Assembly: GCF_002234675.1 (NCBI RefSeq)
Contig: NC_019859.2
Coordinates: 35,726,960-35,790,959 of the forward strand
Source of the DNA: Oryzias latipes
Taxonomy: Eukaryota > Chordata > Actinopteri > Beloniformes > Adrianichthyidae
DNA length: 64,000 nt
Reading direction: 5' to 3'
The notes beneath the pieces were generated by a model that made no database searches, was not told the origin of the DNA, and saw nothing but the letters and a program-made list of their open reading frames with translations. Of the stretch, positions 11,301 through 53,966 are shown one piece after another. The number at the start of each line of letters is the position of its first letter. The first letter of the stretch is position 1. The translations under genes and the position numbers were made by a program.

Positions 11301-14300
11301 GGACAAACTCTCCTTTAGGCTGCAGTCACTTTTGAAAAATCAAATGAAGTTCAATTTAAATAAAATAACAAGATAAAAGAAACAGCATAGAGGCTGAGTG
11401 GCCAATTTCAGGGTTTTGAAAAACAGGAAATGAGAATTTTTGTTAGGAGAGTCGGTCTGTCGCAGGAGTTCTCACTTCCCGGTATATTCAGATTTTGTAT
11501 CATCAGCACTTTGTACGTCAGTGTCTGTTCAATGGAAGACAGAACTGAGACGCAATCTGTCACGATGGGGGGGTTGAGGGAGTACCCAGGCGCAGAGAGG
11601 AGGAGGCAGGAGGTTCCAAGGCAACAAAGTCTTTAACACTTGATAAAACCAAAACCCACTGCAGAGCAGGAAAAACCAAACTGACAAACTGGAGAGGGCA
11701 AAAATACCAACAGGGAACTGGAATGTCATGGAGCAGCACATGAGGAAGGCAAGGACAGAACGCACAAGACAAGCTAACACAACTAGGAAACCTTTCAAAA
11801 TAAAACAGGAAACAGAACTGAAAACAGGAAACAGAACTGAAATAGAACCAAAAACAAAGAACCTGAAACTGTGACACGATAATCTTAGGGTGATAACAGC
11901 AAGTGTGAGCTGATGATAACACAAACTCTATCAGTCAACAGACACATTTGACTAAAACTACATTTAAATGATTATTTTTCACAAAAATAAAGAAAACAGT
12001 TTTTCCAAAGGAATATCTTTTAAATCGGTCAGAAGAAAAGTTAATAAACCCTCAGCGTGTTCAGTTATGATCTCAGTTATTCTGTTATCTATGTTTTGAT
12101 AAACTGGAGGGAAAATCAACTACTTTAAAATGTGGACCCCCCCACACACACACACACACACACACAGCCATTAGTTGACAATTTTTATTGAAAACTTTTA
12201 CTTTTAAGAAGAAAAGACGCAGCTTCAAGGTTTTTTGTTCCGCAGCTGTTGGTAAAAACGGAGTGACTGCTGCATCATTAATACAGACTACACAGTTTTC
12301 TCTTTTAATTACAGCTTTTTTTATGTTGCTGTTAATTTTTGTCAGAGAAAAATGTGCACCTTGGCTGAAGAGAGGCTGAGAAACACCAACTGTGTGAATG
12401 TGTCTGCATGAATGGGACTGCTGACTGTCAAGTATTTTGGGGCTTAAAGAAGGTAGTATAAGTATCCACAATGCAAACATTTTTGTCCATAAATCCCAAA
12501 CAAAAACACATCAAGCATCACACCACCAGAGGTTTTTATGCACACATTTCAAACTTCTGTTTTCCGTTCCTGACTTTGACCTGAGGGATCCGAGGCCGCT
12601 CAGGATCTTAAAAAGTCCAGGCAAAAAGGCGGAGCCGTTAGTGGTACGTTTTTAAAATGATCATTTTGCTGCTTTGCGCCTACTCGCGCAACGTTGGCCG
12701 GGTCCATCACGGGTAGGTCGGATGCTAACGGCTGTGAATATGGATGAGTTTAGCCTTCAGATCATTCCAGTGATTGTCCCGTCGCCTAGCAACCGTGAGT
12801 CCTGAACAGAGAGGGGTAGTGAACCAGGCATGGAGCTCAACATTTTCCTGGCTTATTTGATCCAATTTTTAATCTTGGAGGTGTAATTACAAAAATGTGT
12901 AATTATCTCCAACTCCGGGTCAGACAATCTCCGGGTCGGGCCGCAGTGCATCTTGGGAAATGGACAGCACAGAAGGATACACCAGACCAATCCTTGAAAT
13001 GGGGAAAAAGAAGGCCGTAATCGTTGGCCGCATTTGACAGTCGCTGAATCTGGACATCACTTGTGGCGGCGCCGTGACGTCAGCAGCCTTCAAATGCAGG
13101 CGGGAAGAAATCAAGACAATAAAAGCACGCCCCATCACAGTTACATGAGATTGCTGAGCTTCATTTTACGTAGCAGCTTTGCTTGTCTGGAATCGTTGCC
13201 TAAAACCAGTTCTAAACCCTCGTGTTCTGTTTGAGCGCAGGGTAGACCCCTTCTTTGATCAACCGGTGGGCCTCGCATGTGTTTGTTTCTCATGCACACG
13301 CCTCGCAATGTTCATGTGCACACCAGAAACCAGCTCTAGATTATTTTTAACTTCTGTCACTTTAGGAGCTCCGTTCATTTAACCTAGATATAAAGAAAGA
13401 AATGAAAGCAGGAAGAGGAATGCACGCTTGTCCTGCCAGCATGCAGCGTTCAGAGGCGATGTAAAGATCAGCCTCAGCACTTCTGAAACCTATTGATTAA
13501 AATCTACCATCAACCAGCTTCCCAGTCTAAAGTGCTTTTAAAGTAGCTCATGTATGAAAAAGGCCGTCCTCCCTGTAACGACAACGTTAATCAAACTAAA
13601 TGTTGAATAAAATCTTTTGTAATTTGTCAATTTTATACACTAAGGTTTTGTGGGGGGTCCAGGGGGTCATACGTTTTATTTTACTGAATCTTTACTTGAG
13701 GTGTTGAATGTGGTGTTTTAATGAGGTTCGTGGAAATATTTAACTGTTTTAATCGTGTTTTTGACGTTTTGTTTCTCCTGTTCTTCTCGGTTTCTGCTTG
13801 ATCTAACAAAATACAAATTTCATTTCAAACGAACCTTTATTTGAAATGAATCATTTTATGTTTATGAGGTTTAATGTCACATTTGTTCAGCAGAACTGTC
13901 AAACTTAAAGCACCTCCTCAATGCTGGGGCATGGGAATGAGGAACTACAAAGACATTGGTTGCCTGCAATGACGTTATTGGTCCAGCAGGAGTCAGCATT
14001 AAGTGACACAGTATGGACACAGTCTCCATACAGTTTGGGCAATGTGCTGAAACGCTTCAGGAAGTCTCATCTATCATCACTAGCCGCCAGGCGGCAGGCA
14101 AACACAGTCAGAGACAGGGTTGGAAAACTAAAGATCACATCCAAATAAAACACTTGTTAATGAAGGCAGAGGGGCACAAACAACACTTCGCACTGAGTGA
14201 GGCTCAGTGCAAAGCTTAAGTAGACTGTGATTGGTTGAGTGAATAAGAGTCAGGTGTGTGGCATCCAGGAAGTGCACACTGTAGTTGCTGGGAGATGAAG

Positions 14301-14714
14301 TCCATACATTACTCTGGAGACGGTTCCTGCTGGTGACCAGAGGGGGAGACAGAGCTCGGACTTCTGACAGATTTATTTCAAGAAAACAATTTCATTTTCT
14401 TCCCATGTTTCCTATGAAATGTACATAACTAGGATCTTTGTATGTTTTAATTTGTAGTTTATAAAACTCATGCTAAATGCTGCCTTCTTTTTTTGCAGAT
14501 TCAAAGCGAGATGGATTGTGAGAAGATGGAAAAGAGGATCAAGACGGTGTTTCAGATTAACTGTGTCAGTGGTCAAGGTCAAATGTCAGGAAGTCAAGAG
14601 CTTCGTATTTATGAAAACCTCCCAAATGTGAGAGACACTGCAGGTTTTAGATTAGCAGGTTACCAAAAGAATCACAAAAATACCTCTGAAATCTATTTAA
14701 ATGTTTTGCCTTGA
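8342..14714 (+). CDS. CD300/pIgR-like single-V-domain immune receptor
   Basis: Six exons: 8342-8378, 8449-8769, 9782-9892, 9970-10008, 10675-10814 and 14499-14714. All have GT-AG boundaries and consistent phases (1,1,1,1,0), giving 287 residues. The start at 8342 is chosen because it opens a short hydrophobic leader (MRPISMYFCLLY) ending at a donor. Exon 2 encodes one V-type Ig domain: the Cys35-Cys100 pair, an extra Cys48/Cys52 pair in KKYFCKDPC, and the J-side SDTHLYYCAV. The extra pair is the hallmark of the CD300/CMRF35-like and pIgR group. Exons 3-4 are a Ser/Thr/Pro-rich stalk, exon 5 holds the membrane helix (about 172-193), and exon 6 is the cytoplasmic tail with RIYENL (Tyr254) and EIYLNV (Tyr282). 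Both tyrosines fit pY-x-N (Grb2 SH2-type) rather than strict ITIMs. These proteins act at the leukocyte surface and bind lipids or Ig in mammals; the ligand here is unknown. The last exon is 3.7 kb away and is supported only by phase and frame. Confidence 0.75.
10194..10450 (+). mobile_element. tRNA-derived SINE
   Basis: A degenerate RNA polymerase III promoter is visible: an A-box-like TAGCTCGGTTGG and a B box GGTTCGATTCC. The body contains GGCAAGACCCTTAACGCTAC and it ends in a short ATT repeat. It lies in the intron between receptor exons 4 and 5. It is not a functional tRNA, because no anticodon arm or 3' half can be folded. Confidence 0.75.
11558..11876 (-). mobile_element. LTR-like element related to the 2191 family
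   Basis: It begins TGTCACGATGG and ends CTGTGACA. It shares GCAGAG, AGGAGGCA, ACTGCAGAGCAGGA and CCTTTCAAAATAAAACAGGA with the complete solo LTR. The flanks (CAATC / CGATA) do not show a clear target duplication. It lies in the last intron of the receptor gene. Confidence 0.6.
11877..13919. other. Receptor intron 5, mostly unassigned
   Basis: This stretch contains a CA dinucleotide run at about 12143-12166 and a GC-richer CRE-like TGACGTCA at about 13076. I find no exon with a conserved reading frame and no transposon ends. It separates receptor exons 5 and 6. Confidence 0.5.
13920..14369 (-). mobile_element. LTR-like remnant
   Basis: On the minus strand it opens TGTCAGAAGTCCG and has the promoter-like order seen in teleost LTRs: CACACCTGACTCTTATT, then TACTTAAGC, then a polyadenylation-like TTTATTTGG. 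The far boundary is not visible and no target duplication was found. It lies 130 bp upstream of the last receptor exon. Confidence 0.4.
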
Positions 14715-15096
14715 GAAAAATCTGAAAAAAACCAAAACTTTTTTGTTACCAAGAACGACTTGAAAACCACAAAGATGTAGAGACACAAAAAGAAACGTGT
14801 CCGCCTTTTGTAATCACTGATGTGACCAATCTTTGACTGATTATGTGGGAGAAAAAAATCTTGGTTTGGGGTCTTCTGTAAGTATTAAACAGGTCTGGGT
14901 GTTAACTCCTATTTTAGATGGATGGGTTGTAAAATCAGAGGATTGGGTGTTTGCATGTGTGTCGATTGAAATCGTATCAGAAATTGGTGTATAGATGTGT
15001 GGAGTTTAGGGGTTCAACTTGATAGAGCGTCTGTCAGAACCATTGGCGATATAAAATACACACATGGACAACTTTGTTGGTAACCTTTGGTTAATG

Positions 15097-15984
15097 CAGT
15101 GCTTCTCAAATAGTGGGGTGTGATGCCAGGGGGTGTGTGCAGTAGTAGTGGTTATAGGCACAGGTAATACGGGCAATTGCCCAGGGCACAAATTTAACGG
15201 GGCGCGGTGGTGACAGCAGCTCAGAGCTTGGAAAAAAATCTGTGCCACTATTGGTTACCTATCATCTGTTCTATCACACAGTTTGTAACAGCCTGAAACT
15301 GTGACCTGCCGTCCCTGTAGCTGCTCCTGTCACACGCATGTGTGAGAAGGGGAAGGGAGGGGAGGGCTAGTGGGCTCAGGCTGCGAGGTGAAACGCGCAC
15401 GCGGAGAGCTAGATTGCACAACACCAGGATCATTGTGCATTTAGATGACTCAGCTCATGCTAATAATGTCATTCATTCATTTGATGACGTGTCTTTATTT
15501 TCCATAAATGTATGTTTGTCTGCCTGTGGTTTAGTTGGTGTCAGTATTTGACATAAAGACAGAAGGTAATGCAAGAAAACAGCTGCAATTTATGAGAACA
15601 TAGATAAACAATCCATCATTTAGAAAAAAAATCAGCACAATTTTTTTAACCTATTTCTTCAGACTAAAAACGTTAATGTTTCAGATCAATTTACATTTAA
15701 TATTATTTATTGACTGAATTATTTTTCTCTGCATCAAATGGTTCAGTTGGTCAAAATGTTTCTAGTTTAAAAAATGAATAATAGATTTTTATTTTATTTT
15801 AGGCACTTTAATCTTCTTTTCTGTTTTAGACTAGAACAGGGTTTCTGTGGCTAAATAAAGGAAATATTTGTTGAAAGTGGATTTATGTTGCTTTTTTCTT
15901 TTATTAATGTTAAAAGGTACAATTTTAGGTATACTAATACAATTTTTATAGATACTAACCTAACATATTGTCACCACGGCGAGT

Positions 15985-16015
<31 letters not shown>

Positions 16016-16092
16016 GGGGGGGGGGTTAGGGGGGCATGAAACCTTTTCTTTTTCCTAGGGGGGGCCTTGCAAAAAATAATTGAGAAGCACTG
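15097..16092. mobile_element. Non-autonomous hAT element with perfect 8-bp target duplication
   Basis: Its ends are CAGTGCTTCTCAAAT and the complementary ATTGAGAAGCACTG. The flanking 8-bp duplication GGTTAATG is perfect (15089-15096 and 16093-16100). It is 996 bp long with no transposase ORF. It includes a GT run at about 15985-16013 followed by a G-rich tract. Confidence 0.85.
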
Positions 16093-16229
16093 GGTTAATG
16101 AAAGAAAACTCATAATAGTCAAAGAAAAACTCAAATCTGACAAAAGTAATAACAAATAAAAATTCTATTAAATTTAACCAATGAAGATCAGACATTACTT
16201 TTCAATCACGCTTCAATAGAACCATTTAC

Positions 16230-16660
16230 AAAAGTAAAAGCATGAAATGGACCTGGACAAAAATAATGATACCTGGGGAGAGACTCAAAATAATGTGACC
16301 AAAAGAATAAGATCACCCTAGATGTGTTCTCTAATTAACATCATTGGTGTCTACAATCATGTAATCAGTCAGCGGGCTTATATGAAGGGCTACAGGTACC
16401 ACACTCAACATGGACCAGAGGAGGCAAAAGATATAGTCGTCTCAGGACATTAGAAAGAAAATTATACGCAAATATGTTCAAGGAAAAGGCTATAGGATCA
16501 TCTCCAAGCAGCTTGATGTTCCTTTGACTACAGTTTCACATATTATTCAGAATTTTAAAATCTATGGGACTGTGAGAAGGTAGAAAATCCATTTATAGGT
16601 GTTCACGACGACCTGTCGCCCGCAGCATGCTTGCAGAAGAAAAGGCATGGATGTTTTTGT
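16230..16660 (+). pseudogene. Tc1/mariner transposase N-terminal remnant
   Basis: A frame with stops reads RRQKI, SSQDIRKKIIRKYVQGKGY and IISKQLDVPLTTVSHII, the paired-like helix-turn-helix DNA-binding region of Tc1 transposases. The catalytic half is absent and inverted repeats are not preserved. Confidence 0.55.
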
Positions 16661-16802
16661 TCTATGGGATCACTGAACTGTCAATGATCTTCAAATTGTA
16701 CGCAGACCACCTGCATTCGCCCATTCTCTTCCCACAGACGGCCATTTTCCACCCGGGGTGTTGTGACCAAGGCATTAGGTCCAGGTAAAAAGACAGTAGC
16801 TG

Positions 16803-16967
16803 AGTTTACGTGGACAAAAGAAATCAGAATAAACGCTTGATCAGAATAAAAATGCATCATGTAAACACGCTAAACACGCCGTTCATGATCCTCCGCCCCG
16901 ATCAGACTCATTCGGATCAAAATTTCTTTCCGATTGTTGATCCGATCGTAGTGCACATAAACAGTTC
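16803..16967. repeat. MITE-like sequence
   Basis: It starts GAGTTTACGTGGACA and ends GTGCACATAAACAGTTC, roughly complementary to each other. The interior has GATCAGAATAAAAATGCATC and TCAGACTCATTCGGATC. The superfamily is not recognised. Confidence 0.35.
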
Positions 16968-17399
16968 ATTCTGGGTCTCTACTGCTCAGGTTTATGTCAT
17001 GAATTGCTTTTAAAAAAATTTACAAAATTTTAAAAGCATTAGCTTAGTGATGCACTACATAGTTTTTCAGTAGTTAGGGGGGTATGGCGGGAATTCGGGC
17101 ACAGCTGTAGCCTCATGGATTTATTTGTCTGACAGTGGAAGCTTTAGAAAGGGGCGGAGCAGGGAGCTTGTGGCCCCGCCCAGTTTATTTTCTACTTCGC
17201 AAGTACAATCGTTTATAAAACGGCCTTTTTATCTGATTCACAGCGAGTATGAGCAAAGTTATATTAGGAATACAGTTTCAATCTTACCTTTCTAACATAT
17301 GTCCTCCATCATCAGAAGAATGCAGCAAGAACACATTAAAAACGCCCAAAACCCCATTTTCAGCAGAGCGGGTCTGCGTGGGTGACTGACACTCCAGCC

Positions 17400-47964
<30,565 letters not shown>

Positions 47965-48230
47965 GAACCCCCCGTTTCCTCTGGTCAGCCGTCAGCACCC
48001 TGCGTCCGGTCGGACCGGTTTCCGGCGTTCCCAAGCGTCGTGGTTCGGTTCTTCTGTCACTCCATGGACATTTAAGGACAGCGTTGAGAATCTGTCATTT
48101 CAAGTCATGTTTCTATAAACATGAATCACAGACTTTACTGAGGATCAAACACTTTTCATGAGTTTTATACCAGCGTGTTTCATCACTTATCTGCATTTGC
48201 TGAAAATAAATCTCAGAAAAACAGATTCAA
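47965..48230 (+). terminator. dnm2: dnm2 3' UTR and polyadenylation signal
   Basis: After the TAG at 47962-47964 the first AATAAA lies at 48205-48210, in an AT-rich context typical of a cleavage site. The next gene on the other strand begins at 50000, so transcription from the two genes converges across about 1.8 kb. Confidence 0.6.
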
Positions 48231-49999
48231 ACCGTTGAATTTAGTTGATTTGTTTCCTGTTCTAGTATACATGGTTCTACTTTTTCTCATAAGGGTAAAT
48301 AAGAATAGAAAAACATCTGACAAGAACGTAAACATCAGCACATTTCCTCTAAATATTCCTCTTTAATAAAAATGTTCATGCATAAATACACACAGAGGCT
48401 TCTATTGTTAAGGAATAAAGAACCTGATGTGTGCCGCTTCCTGAGGGGTTGTTCTGTTTTTGTGTCTCTTGTCAAATTAGATATCAACAGTTCAAAATCT
48501 AGATTTTCAGGATGGGAGGTGATTGTGTTGTGGTGACATTGTGTGCTTTTACACAAAAACGACTGTTCAGTTACTTATTGGAGCCAAAACCAAAATCAGT
48601 CTGAGATGAGAACCTTGTCAACGTTTCATTTTTGTCGACCTTCTGTGGGTCTAAAAGCTGATTTAGTCGTTCCAAGTTCATCATTCTAACAGCCATGAAC
48701 ACGCCGCCGCTGCATGGCGAGCTGCTCCACCTGGTTGTAGCGGCTTCCGGTTGGTGGTAGACGGTCAGTGATGGACTTCGCTGTCAGCAGACAGGGGGGG
48801 GGTCCTCACGTGCATCAAAAACCCGTCCCACGAGGAAGGGGGAGTCAGGGATCCCCAACCCCATCCCTGGTGGGAGGGACCAGGCCCTCGGTGGCGGCGG
48901 TTGTCTCCCCCCAAGTCTGGGATCACATCCGAATCCAGGCGGTGCCGGTTCTGGTAATTTTATTCCTCAGAATAGCTGGAAATCCTTCCTGAACACCACA
49001 AATGAAGTCGAATGCATCAGATCTGTCATCACGTTCTTGTCTGATCGCCAGGACATGTGAAATTGCGCTAACACTAGCCCTTGTGCTATCCTATGGGGTC
49101 CAGATGACCCACCTCCCAATGGTAAAGTGCCTAGGATAGACCAAAGGTTACGGTTATCAAGCTCTCATCCGTTCTTGGTGGAAAATAAGAGTTGAATGAG
49201 TGGAGTCGTCCCCCATTGCCTCCTGAGTCGGTGGAGTTTGGCAGGCTTTGAAAAGGAGATAACTGGAGATGCTCACATGAACCCACAGGAAAAACGTGCT
49301 GCTACATCTCTGGTCGGGTCAGGACACGGATGAAAGCCGCCATGCATACGGATTCTCACATGAGAACAAGAAAAGACGTCCAAAGAAATGAACGACTATA
49401 TTTATTCGGTAAAAACCACTGGCATCCACGTAGAAGAACAGAAAACATCCAAACATTTGCAAAAATGGTTTCAAATGTGTGGAATCAGTAATGTGTTAAG
49501 AAAAACAGGAAGTTTAAGCAGACGTCCACATCCATACCAAGTCATCACGATTTCCCAAAAGCAGCATCCGTTGACAGACGGAACCTCGTCCTGTTGGTCA
49601 GCCTGGACCGTGTGTGCAGACGGGCTGACCAACAAGTCTGCATAATGTGACGGCTTTAGCCGTTTGGACCCCTAAACCACACAGCACATATGTGAGCGCT
49701 CAGCCTTTAGCTCCGTAGACCCTCATCCCAGACTCCAGAACATCTCATGTCTGTCTGAGGATCCTCAGCCGTTCTGCTCTTCGGTTCCAGGGTCGTCTGT
49801 GTGACGTTTCGGTTCTGGAGAAACTCCTCGGACGAGCAGCGAAACATTAAGATCAACCTTTTAAAAGTCCAGAAGCTCTGAAGAACAGAATCCCGATTTG
49901 GAACGTCCGTATGGGTCCACGGAAAACGTTAGCGGCACTTGTTGGAGCAGAAAAGGTTCTTCTACCTGAAACATCCCTAAAGCCCCACAGAGTCTGACT
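48231..49999. other. Intergenic between the 3' ends of dnm2 and tmed1
   Basis: It contains one copy of the GGGTCCAGATGACCC repeat at 49081-49150. An AATAAA on the plus strand is at 48414 (AGGAATAAAGAACC). For tmed1 on the minus strand I could not pick a single polyadenylation signal with confidence. No other gene is seen. Confidence 0.45.
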
Positions 50000-52900
50000 T
50001 TATGTGCAGACTCTCCTCTTATCGTCAAACAGTTTCCTCACCGTGTAAACCTGGAAGGAGACGGGAAAGGGAAATCAGACGCCGTTTGAGACGACAGGAA
50101 GGAGCACGGCGGCGCTGTGGTCCTACCTGGGTGAGAGCCACGCACAGCATCACCAGAACGCTGGCACAGGACCAGAACGACACCCGCCAAAGGTTATCCT
50201 CCAGGAGGTTTCGGTCCCGCGCCTCAAAGGCCCGCAGCACGGTCTGCATCTGCCGGCTGCGGTCCAGGCGTCTGTACACGGCGTCCATGGAGTCCTGGAG
50301 ACACGGGACGGTCAGACGGTTAGAGCTGCTGCAGCACGACAAATGATCTGGAGTTCACCTTCACATGTAAAACACTCCAAAATGTGCGAGGAACAGATAA
50401 ACGCCACTTTTACGAGCTCGCCGCACAAACGCCGTTCAAAACCGACAAACTTTAAAGTCTTCTGATCTGTTCTCAAAGAGATCTTTGAACTAGAAAGAGC
50501 TGTATTACCAGAAATGCAGGGTTGATGCTATATTGATGAAGGAAAATGAAACTCAAAGGGTCATAAATGGCTAAATTTGTTACGGTGTGGCTCTGGAGGA
50601 GCTTCAGACCGCCGTCCGTCCGGCCGCTCTGCGTGAGCGAGCTGCTGGACTCAGGAGAACCGGGTCTCCCGATAGAACCGGGTCTCGTAGCAGAGGAGCG
50701 GCTCTGGGACGGATGTGAGCTAACGGAGGCGGCTATTGAATGGAGAAACGCTGCAGAGTCCTGAGAAACCGTGGAAACAATCCTGTGAATTCATGTTATT
50801 TCTGAATAAAGGCTGATGTTGTTCCCACATGTTTACATGCAGCAGAGATGCAGATTGCAGCATCGACCGCATGGATTTGAACTGCATCCACGGCTAAATG
50901 CTGTTGTTAGCACGTGTTAGCCTAAGCTAACCCTTCTTCTGGCTCTGTGCAGCCAAGAAAACGTGAACAAGCACTCATTAATAATCATAACAATAATAAA
51001 ATCATCTCTATGCTGCAGCTTGTTTGTTTACAACAGAACTCAATGTTTCTTCTTCTACAGACGTTTCTGGTATTTTAGAGAGTTCTGCACGTGTCACAAT
51101 GATTTATTCTGACATAAAGTGTGGAGTTTGTAAACGTTTGTTATAATCAGATCAAGTTTTTCTGGATCCATAAACACAGTTCAATTCTAATCCCATCTTT
51201 GATCCAATCAGAGATATTTTGCACATAGATCCGCAGCTATTGAAGCCTGTGAAGTTTGGAGGCGATAGATCAAAATCCTTAGGAGTTTCAACTTGTAGCT
51301 AAAGGTCTTTTTTTTTTTTTTTTTCTTAATTGTAGTTCCTGTGGCCATCCCATAATAATTTGAAAACTTCCTTTGGCAATCCCCGCCCCGAGTTTTGGTT
51401 TTGTTCGTGGAGTTTCAAATATCGTCGTACAGCTTCCAGCTGGTGCGTTCATGGTCAGGGTGCCTCAGTTCTACATAGATCTATACATCCCTCCGCTCCA
51501 CCTGTCAGTGCCTCTATGTACTTTTAGCCCAGGGTTCGCTTGGCCGCTGCGCCGGACACAAGCAGTGGATTCCAGCTCACCATCAGCCACGGGGTCTGGG
51601 ATTTAGACTCCTCCCCCTTTTCTGCACGCCTGCATTCGTTCATTTATGAAGAAACATTAGAACAGTCCTTCCAGCTTCTGATTCCTAAAGTCAAACGGAG
51701 TCTCCTACTCGGATGTCTTCCAGCTTGTACTCCAGCAGGCTCCCGTCAGGCTCGTCCAGCATCGGCCACTCCTCGTCTCCGCCGGCGTCTCCGCCCGGCG
51801 CCTCCGTGAGGATTTCAAAAAACACCATCTTCTCAGAGAAGCGGCTGAAGCTGTTATCAAAGCAGATCTGATAGTCCCCGCCCTCTGTAGGCTCCACCCT
51901 GAAACAACAGGAACAAACTCAATAAACAACTAGACTTGTAGAGTCCGTCGGGTCGAACGTGAGCCGGGCTTCAAGCAACGAACACGTGAACGCCGTCAGA
52001 ACGCCGAGACTCGACGATCAGCCGAACGCCTTCAGGGGAAACGATGGTGAAGTCCACGTCCATCCCAGCGCCGGCAATCACCTGGAAGGACCGGAAGAGA
52101 CAAGTAAGCACAGAGGCCACGCCCCTTTCCCTCTCCGCCCCCTCACTGCTGAAAAACCACGTGGTGCAGGACCATCTAACGTCCTGGATTTTAAAAGCAA
52201 TTCGACAAAAATGACGGTAAATATGACGTCATCGATTTCACAAAGTGAAAATGTAATAAATGCGAACATTCTTACCACGACTATAATTCCACTGTGTTCT
52301 CATGATGAAAACGTTAAAGTTAAAAATAAAAAATATAATTTAAACACATTTTTTCACAAAAAAAGCAATGCATCGTGGTCTATATTAACCAACGACTGGC
52401 TTTTCCCAGAGACTCCTGGGAAATTTCTAGGCTCTGGATTCTGCAGGGAGGGTCTACGGCAGGGGTGGGGCCAACTACGGCCCGGGGGCCAAATGTGGTC
52501 GGTTAAACTATTTAATCTGGCCCGCCTGGCTGGAATAAATCACAGAGAATCCTCATTAGGGTTTTATTTGTCCCTGGAATTCAGGTTCTACAGATAAATT
52601 GACCTTTGTTGAGGCGCAGAAAGTCATTTTTCTGATCCTTCCAGCACCACATCAATGCAGCATTTCTCCAAGTTTGCATGTTTCCTTAAGGGGCATCAAC
52701 CCACTGGTGCAATTGGCACTAAATTAAGAAAAAAGGGCCACAGTTCTCAAATAAACCCCCAAAGATGTTGTTTTAAAGTATATATGTAACAATTTTCTAT
52801 CAAAATGAAGGACATAACCAAAGATAAATCCTTTCCCAAAGTATTAGGGGCCGTCGTCAAAGGAAAATAAATCCATCAGGATAAAGTTGTAAAATCTAAG

Positions 52901-53966
52901 AAAAAGTTCTAATTTTATGAGATAAAAATCACACATTTTGGGTTAAAATGGAGGAAACAAGTCCTGCTTTTTACAAAAATAGGATCTTGAGCAGCGTGAC
53001 GTCCATCCCATTTCTCTGCAGTACAAATGAAACCGGTCCGATTGGATCTTCTCTGCTGAAACATTTTAAAAGCTTTTATTTTGAAAAAAAAAACATGACC
53101 TTTTCCTTGTATAATTATGACTTTTTGAAGTTGAACAACTTTTTTGTCGCCTCTATTTCCTCATAAATGTTCGACTTTATTCTCATGTTGTTGTCATTGT
53201 AAACGCGTTGACCGTCTGGAAAAGCACAGATAAATCCAATCCATTATTATTCTTATTATTCTTAATCTTCCCACCCGGAAGTGAGACGACGTGGTCTCTG
53301 AGGCCCCGCCTTTCTCTTTCCGGAACCCCCATGGGAGCCGATTCTGTTCCGTTTAGACTCTTTAAAAAAATTCTAATGTACATTTGGATTTAGACAACAT
53401 TTTATTCCGTTTTAAAGCCACATGCCTCTGATCATCATGTGTCTTTACATTCTTATGGTGAAGCACTAACTCTCTCTATCAAACCTCTGTTTCTGCTCTG
53501 TCTGTTCTGCTTCATAATTATTCACTCACAATTTCGTGTTTGTTCACGGTTGCGCTCATAAATATGATGAAAAACGATTAAATGTTATTTGATTTCAGGG
53601 TTTTCCTTGAAAAGTGAACAGAGTCTGTCTGTGAGCTGTAACTGGTGGTTAGCTTTACTAAAGTTGTGTCTCGTGCTCAACGTTTATTGTTTGTAACTCG
53701 TAAAAAAGCCGCGGGAAGGTTTCGGAGAACAGTGTGGCGGTCGTCTTTCGTGTCTGGACAGCAGTTACCTGATATTCGACCTCCATCGTTCCATTCTGGA
53801 CGGCTGACTGGTAAAAACATTCCGAACTTCCGGCGGGGAGCAGGAACGTCAGCTCGTTGTCCTGGTTCCGTCCGAAACAGTCAACGGCGCTCGCGCTCAA
53901 CATGAAGACCGCGGCGAAGCAGAAACGTTTCCAACGGTTCCGAGCTGTTGTCGGGACGACGTCCAT
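50000..53966 (-). CDS. tmed1: TMED1, p24-family ER-Golgi cargo receptor
   Basis: Five exons on the minus strand: 53966-53769, 52081-51984, 51898-51709, 50294-50127 and 50050-50000 (stop TAA at 50002-50000). All have GT-AG boundaries and phases 0,2,0,0, for 234 residues (human 227). p24 proteins cycle between ER and Golgi in COPII/COPI vesicles and select cargo; TMED1 is the gamma-1 member. The order is: signal peptide (about 1-30), GOLD domain ([19 protein letters not shown] to YQICFDNSF, with the conserved Cys pair), acidic linker, coiled coil ([20 protein letters not shown]), membrane helix ([18 protein letters not shown]) and a short cytosolic tail [15 protein letters not shown]. The tail carries a hydrophobic-basic sorting signal, Leu-Phe where mammals have Phe-Phe. 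The small last exon is too short to be obvious; without it the frame runs into intron 4 and loses the tail signal. Introns 2 (85 bp) and 4 (76 bp) are tiny. It is tail to tail with dnm2, as in human. Confidence 0.93.
50571..51064. repeat. Dispersed repeat, copy B
   Basis: It matches 6668-7140 in the same orientation (see that entry). It lies in tmed1 intron 3. Confidence 0.6.
52150..52445. repeat. Partial copy of the 63396-63794 MITE family
   Basis: It shares ATGACGTCATCGATTTCACA / ACGACGTCAACGATTTCACA, GCAATGCATCGTGGTCTATA and CTCCTGGGAAATTTCTAGG with the complete element. It is in tmed1 intron 1, where it is read next to another transposon end at 52460. Confidence 0.6.
52460..52620. mobile_element. 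hAT-type end (CAGGGGTGGGGCCAACTACG)
   Basis: A left terminus of the same style as the 42485 element is followed by GGCCCGGGGGCCAAATGTGG and AATCTGGCCCGCC. The right terminus was not found. Confidence 0.45.

Noticed and set aside
50002-50346. 114-residue open frame on the plus strand
   Set aside because: It is the antisense shadow of tmed1 exons 4 and 5, which have conserved coding and splice sites on the minus strand.
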